The notes under the pieces were generated by a model that saw only the letters and a program-made list of their open reading frames with translations, was not told the origin of the DNA and made no database searches. The translations under genes and the position numbers were made by a program. A stretch of 64,000 nucleotides of DNA, from contig CANOIM010000010.1 of assembly GCA_947566075.1 (NCBI GenBank), positions 12,732-76,731 on the forward strand, written 5' to 3'. Position 1 is the first letter of the stretch; every line of letters starts with the position of its first letter. The stretch is from an uncultured Eggerthellaceae bacterium (GTDB lineage Bacteria > Actinomycetota > Coriobacteriia > Coriobacteriales > Eggerthellaceae). Positions 60,336-64,000 of the stretch are shown here, piece after piece.

Positions 60336-61544
60336 TCAACCCTCCCAATCCAAGACCTTCGGCACTGCTCGTAGAAGCGCCTCAGCCTGACCTTCATCCG
60401 TATAGCGCCCGAAAGAGATGCGAAGCTCTGTTTGAGCCTCATCAGCGCCCACGCCACAGGCGCTCAGAACGTGACTGGGCTCGAGGCTGGACGAAGAGCA
60501 TGCGCTCCCCCCTGACACAGCAAAACCCAGAGCATCGAAGCGCAGCACCGCTGTTTGGCTCTCGATGCCCTCCAACAGGACGCAGACCACGTTAGGGAGG
60601 AAGTCCCGGCTGCCTTCGGGGCATTCCACCGCTGGCTGGATGCGATCGAAGGAGGAGAGGCGCTCATAGAGCCTATCGCGTATCTGCCTAAGCCGCGCGC
60701 TCTCAGCCTCAACATCGGCCGTGGCCGCTGAGGCGGCAGCTGCGAAGCCCACCGCTCCACAGACGTTCTGGGTGCCGCTGCGCCTGCCGCCTTCTTGACC
60801 TCCCCCCAAGATCAAGGGAGAGAACGGACAGCGCCGCTTCAGGTACAGGGCACCTACGCCGTAGGGGCCGCCTATCTTGTGAGCAGAGAAGGAGGCGGCA
60901 TCCACATCCATCTCCCGAAGATGGATGGGCACCTTCCCCAACCCCTGCACGGCATCGGTATGGAACAGGGCTCCAGCTTGATGGGCAACGGCAGCCAGCT
61001 GCGGGATGGCTTGGATGGAACCCACCTCAGAATTCGCCAGCTGGATGCTCACCAAGACCGTTTCGGGCGTCAAAGCCTCCTCTAGGGCGCGAACGCTGAT
61101 GAACCCATCGCGGTCGGGCTTCAAGTAGGTCACCTGGAAGCCCTGGGAAGCCAGGCGACGGGCTGGCTGAAGCACCGCATCATGTTCTATCTGGGACGTG
61201 ATGACATGGGGAGTGAACGTCCCGCTCATCTTCCGCACCCGCTCTTCGAAGGCGGCCTGAGCCACCCCTTCCATAGCAGCGTTATCTGCCTCAGTGGCGC
61301 CCGAGGTGAAGATGACCTCATCGGGGCGAGCAGCTCCCAAAGAAGCAGCAAGGCTGCGCCGAGCCGCCTCCAGGGCCTTGAACGCCTCCCTGCCGGGCCG
61401 CGAGAGGGAATTCGGGTTGGCATTGCCTAAGATGGATTCAGGTCCAGCCGCAAGGTAGGGCTCCATGGCCGCCAATGCTTCAGGCACCCTGGGCGCCGTA
61501 GCTGCGTAATCGAAGTAGTGATAGCCTTCCAGGGGCTCAGGCAT
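60336..61544 (-). CDS. Cysteine desulfurase (NifS/IscS family)
   Basis: 402 residues. PLP-binding Lys in SFSAHKIGGPYGVGALYL and catalytic Cys in SGGSACSSSSLEPSHVL. It supplies sulfur for Fe-S clusters or tRNA thiolation. No iscU or mnmA partner is adjacent, so which pathway is unclear. It overlaps rpe by eight bases. Confidence 0.93.
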   Translation of the reverse strand: MPEPLEGYHYFDYAATAPRVPEALAAMEPYLAAGPESILGNANPNSLSRPGREAFKALEAARRSLAASLGAARPDEVIFTSGATEADNAAMEGVAQAAFEERVRKMSGTFTPHVITSQIEHDAVLQPARRLASQGFQVTYLKPDRDGFISVRALEEALTPETVLVSIQLANSEVGSIQAIPQLAAVAHQAGALFHTDAVQGLGKVPIHLREMDVDAASFSAHKIGGPYGVGALYLKRRCPFSPLILGGGQEGGRRSGTQNVCGAVGFAAAASAATADVEAESARLRQIRDRLYERLSSFDRIQPAVECPEGSRDFLPNVVCVLLEGIESQTAVLRFDALGFAVSGGSACSSSSLEPSHVLSACGVGADEAQTELRISFGRYTDEGQAEALLRAVPKVLDWEG

Positions 61545-62223
61545 CTTCGCTCACCTCTTCTGCGATGCGCCTTAAGGCAACAGGGACCTGCACAGGATCA
61601 GAGGCCTTGAAGAAAGCATTGCCACAGACCACGCAATCCGCTCCCGCCTGGGCCACCTGCCCCACCGTGCCCTCCCCGATGCCGCCATCCACCTGGATGA
61701 GGAGGTCAGTCCCCACATCCTCCGCCATCTGGCGCACCTGGGCCACACGGCTGTCAGACCCTTCGATGAAGGACTGCCCCGAGAACCCCGGTTCCACGCT
61801 CATGATGAGGACCATATCCGCGGGCCCGACGAAGGGTTGGATGTCCGCCAGGTCCGTAGCAGGCTTCACGGATATGCCCGCCCGGGCACCGCCCTCATGG
61901 ATGAGCTGAATGGCCGTATGAGCCTCTTCCGCGCTCACAGCTTCCCGATGGAAGGTCACGATATCCGCCCCTGCTTCCAGGAACCAGGGGATCTGGCGCA
62001 GGGGATTCGACACCATGAGATGGGCATCCAAGGGCTTTGAGGTGATGCGGCGAAGGGCTTGCACCAAAGGGATGCCCATGGTGATGTTGGGGACGAAATG
62101 ACCGTCCATCACATCGATATGGACCCAATCCGCGTCGGCCTCTTCCAGGAGGCTGATGGCCCCGGCTATGTCTTCGAAATCAGCCGAGAGGATGGATGGA
62201 GCTATGAGCAAAGGGTTCGACAC
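61537..62223 (-). CDS. rpe: Ribulose-phosphate 3-epimerase
   Basis: 228 residues from GTG 62223 (GAGGAGGGACC upstream). IAPSILSADFEDI, VHIDVMDGHFVPNITMG, LDAHLMVSNP, MSVEPGFSGQSFI and VDGGIG are all typical. Pentose phosphate pathway. Confidence 0.96.
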   Translation of the reverse strand: MSNPLLIAPSILSADFEDIAGAISLLEEADADWVHIDVMDGHFVPNITMGIPLVQALRRITSKPLDAHLMVSNPLRQIPWFLEAGADIVTFHREAVSAEEAHTAIQLIHEGGARAGISVKPATDLADIQPFVGPADMVLIMSVEPGFSGQSFIEGSDSRVAQVRQMAEDVGTDLLIQVDGGIGEGTVGQVAQAGADCVVCGNAFFKASDPVQVPVALRRIAEEVSEDA

Positions 62224-62337
62224 GGTCCCTCCTCGGGTCATAGGCAAGCGAACGCTGCACTCTGTGGTCAGAGGCGTGGGGACTATGATACAGTTTCTTG
62301 CAACCTTGCACCCAGCAAGAGAGGAGCAGGTCCACCT

Positions 62338-62769
62338 ATGGGATCTTCCAATGCCTACGCCACTCCTTTAGGACCCATGCTCATCCAGGAAGACGAAGGG
62401 CGCATCTGCCTAGTCTCATTCTCTCCCACTCCTAAGGAAGATAGCAAGCACCCCAGCACCCTCACCAATGCCTGCGCGAATCAGCTGCTGGAATACCTAG
62501 CAGGCAAGCGACGGGTATTCGATGTGCCCCTTGACCTGAAGGGAACGGAGTTCGAACAGGCGGTCTGGGAGGCGGTGCAGGCCATCCCCTACGGCCAGAC
62601 GCGCACCTGCTCAGACATCGCGCGGGCCATAGGGCAACCCACCGCCCATCGCCAAGTGGGCCGGGCTGCTGCTGATTGTCCCTTGACGCCCCTGGTGCCT
62701 GCCCACCGCATCAAGACCCTGGATGACGCCCTCTCCGTCCGCTTCCGGCAGATAGAAGCTGCTTCCTAG
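62338..62769 (+). CDS. Alkyltransferase-like protein, active-site Cys replaced by Ala
   Basis: 143 residues from ATG 62338 (GAGAGGAGCAGG upstream). Ogt/MGMT homologue: TPLGPMLIQEDEGRICLVSF, TEFEQAVWEAVQAIPYGQTRTCSDIARAIG, then LVPAHRIKT where PCHRV is expected. The codon is GCC, so the acceptor Cys is Ala. Alkyltransferase-like proteins with Trp or Ala there bind O6-alkylguanine without repairing it and flag it for nucleotide excision repair. A competent paralogue lies at 20665-21132. Confidence 0.87.
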   Translation: MGSSNAYATPLGPMLIQEDEGRICLVSFSPTPKEDSKHPSTLTNACANQLLEYLAGKRRVFDVPLDLKGTEFEQAVWEAVQAIPYGQTRTCSDIARAIGQPTAHRQVGRAAADCPLTPLVPAHRIKTLDDALSVRFRQIEAAS

Positions 62770-62778
62770 GAGTGATGA

Positions 62779-62832
62779 TTGACAAGACCCAGTACCAAGG
62801 AAGATAATATGTATATCTAAGGATATACATAT
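62779..62832 (+). promoter_or_regulatory. MazEF promoter and palindromic operator
   Basis: TTGACA (62779-62784), 18-base spacer, GATAAT (62803-62808). The -10 runs into a palindrome ATATGTATATC-TAAG-GATATACATAT (62807-62832; 11-bp arms), the expected site for autoregulation by MazE or MazEF, 13 bases before the antitoxin start. Confidence 0.85.
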
Positions 62833-62844
62833 GAAAGGAAGCCT

Positions 62845-63114
62845 ATGCAAGCGGTGATGGCGAAATGGGGCAACAGCAATGCCGTACGGATACCGGTCTC
62901 TGTCTGCGAAGAGATGGGCATAGGAGCTGGTTCTGTGGCAGACATCGTCATCGATGCTCTTTCCCGCGAAGTCAAGCTCACATTCAAAGAAGATATGCCG
63001 AAGTATGCCCGGCACAAGAAGATGACCATGGAGGAGTTCGCCCAAGGATGGAGTGGTGAGAAAGTAGGCGAAGAGTGGGGCGGGGATGATCTGGGTCACG
63101 AGGTGGTGGAGTGA
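62845..63114 (+). CDS. mazE: MazE/AbrB-type antitoxin
   Basis: 89 residues. AbrB swapped-hairpin start MQAVMAKWGNSNAVRIPVSV, KWGNS-AVRIP being the family mark. The acidic C-terminal tail (EEFAQGWSGEKVGEEWGGDD) would neutralise the toxin. AAAGGAAG precedes the ATG. The stop TGA overlaps the toxin start by one base. Confidence 0.93.
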   Translation: MQAVMAKWGNSNAVRIPVSVCEEMGIGAGSVADIVIDALSREVKLTFKEDMPKYARHKKMTMEEFAQGWSGEKVGEEWGGDDLGHEVVE

Positions 63115-63455
63115 TGCTCTTCGAACAAGGAGATATCATCACGATGGATTTCGACCCTACCGTTGGTCATGAACCAAGGAAGCTGCGCCCTGCCCTGGTC
63201 GTGAGCGTGGGCTATCACAACAATGCCCTCTCAAGCCTCGTCACCGTGTGCCCTATCACGTCCAAGAACAATGGCCATCCCCTTCACGTTCCCATTGCTG
63301 AGGGGAATGGCGTAGAGGGTTGCGTCTGCCTAGAGCAGATCCGAGCCGTAGACCTGGAGAACCCCCAACGCCATGCCTCCCCCACCGGCCGCAGCATGGA
63401 TGTTGAGACCATGGCCTGTGTCCTTGACGGCCTCGGCGCCATGCTGGGGATATAA
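63114..63455 (+). CDS. mazF: MazF/PemK-type mRNA interferase toxin
   Basis: 113 residues from ATG 63114 (TGATG; an in-frame GTG sits just before). FEQGDIITMDFDPTVGHEPRKLRPALVVS is the PemK/MazF start, followed by VTVCPITSKNNGHPLHVP. Sequence-specific RNA cleavage. Directly followed by non-coding repeats. Confidence 0.93.
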   Translation: MLFEQGDIITMDFDPTVGHEPRKLRPALVVSVGYHNNALSSLVTVCPITSKNNGHPLHVPIAEGNGVEGCVCLEQIRAVDLENPQRHASPTGRSMDVETMACVLDGLGAMLGI

Positions 63456-63502
63456 AAGCAGATCGAGTCAAGGGAATCGTCCCCAAGACTCTCGCTGGGC
63501 TG

Positions 63503-63529
63503 GATGGGCATGAAATCCGCATGCCCATC
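63503..63529 (-). repeat. CGTAG-footed hairpin, GGGCAT type, copy 2
   Basis: GATGGGCATG / CATGCCCATC (10-bp stem) with a 7-base loop, running into TACGA, so CTACGA as in copy 1 at 42479-42503. Stem bases differ between copies (AC...GT versus GAT...ATC ends) but pairing is kept. Confidence 0.7.
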
Positions 63530-63693
63530 TACGATTGCGAGTACATCGCGGACGTAACAAAGGGGAGTGCGGATGTTTTCTTTGTTACTCTCAAGAGAGT
63601 TTGCTGGGAATATATACATCTCTTTACGCACCAGGCGGTCTGAAGCATCAAAGGCGAATGCGCTTCGCGCGATCCGGTGCTCATCGCTTGCGC

Positions 63694-63986
63694 GATGAGC
63701 GTTCTGACACGGACGCATCCCCATCATCTGCAACGTTCCCTACGACGGCTGATGCACATCTGCCTCATGGTTTTGCATAGTGATAGGCACCGGGTGGACC
63801 CGTAAGGGTCTGTACCTGTCATCGTGCTCATTCGGTATGGTGCCGTGCGGAAGTCTGGAAGGATTGCAGCCCTCCCAGCCTCACGAATGACGTTAATCTT
63901 CTTGCAACCCCCGGACAGGAACGAGTTCCTGTCCCTACGATGCTGACCTGCACCCTCATCCGTAGGTGCTGGCTTGCCAGCACGAA
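63694..63986. repeat. Dispersed repeat of about 290 bp, copy 2
   Basis: Same start (GATGAGCGTTCTGACACGGA) and end (GCTTGCCAGCACGAA) as 41978-42268. Contains the hairpin pair GGACAGGAAC/GTTCCTGTCC (63913-63934), CTACG, linker, CGTAG and GTGCTGGC/GCCAGCAC (63966-63983). Located after MazEF; sequence beyond 63986 differs from copy 1. Confidence 0.9.
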
Positions 63987-64000
63987 GACCTTCAAGGCCG

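Larger units (their letters stand above)
63456..64000. other. 545-base non-coding region with repeats to window edge
   Basis: It holds the hairpin at 63503-63529, a GCTCATCGC/GCGATGAGC hairpin at 63679-63700, and copy 2 of the 290-bp repeat. No ORF with a ribosome site is seen. The middle (63540-63630) is A+T-richer. Confidence 0.6.

Overview
The window reads as a chromosomal segment of a G+C-rich, low-complexity-genome actinobacterium. Class Coriobacteriia (Eggerthellales/Coriobacteriales type) is my best guess. The reasons are a primary sigma factor with a long Lys/Ala/Thr-rich N-terminal extension, a DivIVA/SepIVA-like coiled-coil gene beside DUF177, rpmF, plsX and rnc, Asp23 and DAK2 next to recG, tRNAs with encoded CCA, and VTC/DUF4956 genes. 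This placement is inferred from gene content only; no 16S gene is present. Almost all genes are housekeeping and most lie on the minus strand.

Layout. 1-3454: minus-strand envelope cluster of response regulator (cut by the window edge), beta-helix lipoprotein, DUF4956 membrane protein and VTC polyphosphate polymerase. 3541-8732: ilvN, ilvB, a purine nucleoside phosphorylase, prmC and prfA. 8805-10154: trxB and trxA. 10350-19143: thrS, a zinc-ribbon membrane protein, valS, clpX, clpP and tig. tRNA-Leu and a SstT-type Na+ symporter follow on the plus strand. 20665-22670: an O6-alkylguanine transferase-like gene, a nitroreductase and a VapBC pair.

22734-27529 is an accessory island of small regulated cassettes. 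It holds a hydrolase with a 51-residue membrane peptide and a divergent TetR, a REP-associated tyrosine transposase (RAYT) between 24-bp perfect inverted repeats, and a TetR divergent from an Fe-S aldo/keto reductase. Fragments related to the RAYT repeats sit between the cassettes. 27542-29238: an acetyltransferase, a phosphoesterase and a YbaK-type deacylase. 29284-31796: queF, queC, queE and queD, plus tRNA-Asn(GUU), which belongs to the tRNA class that queuosine modifies. 31857-37225: rpoD, priA, and metK behind a probable SAM-I-type riboswitch. 37401-39523: an ECF sigma factor with a DUF4179 membrane partner. 39613-41850: an endonuclease IV homologue that has lost several zinc ligands, and an unrecognised gene.

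41851-42616 is non-coding and carries one copy of a roughly 290-bp repeat; the second copy is at the right edge (63694 onward). Both copies contain two hairpins in head-to-head orientation, each headed by CGTAG, with compensatory base changes. 42617-52201: ffh, ftsY, smc, rnc, plsX, rpmF, DUF177 and a SepIVA-like gene. 52349-57157: rsmD, recG, a DAK2/FakA-like gene and asp23. rpmB stands alone on the plus strand. 57704-62223: a zinc-ribbon coiled-coil protein, a Nif3-like protein, a PHP phosphatase, a cysteine desulfurase and rpe. 62338-63455: an alkyltransferase-like protein whose active-site Cys is Ala, and a MazEF pair with a clear operator.

The most interesting material is the repeat network (RAYT element, its fragments, and the CGTAG hairpin pairs), the degenerate endonuclease IV, the Ala-type alkyltransferase-like protein, and the tightly built TetR operators.
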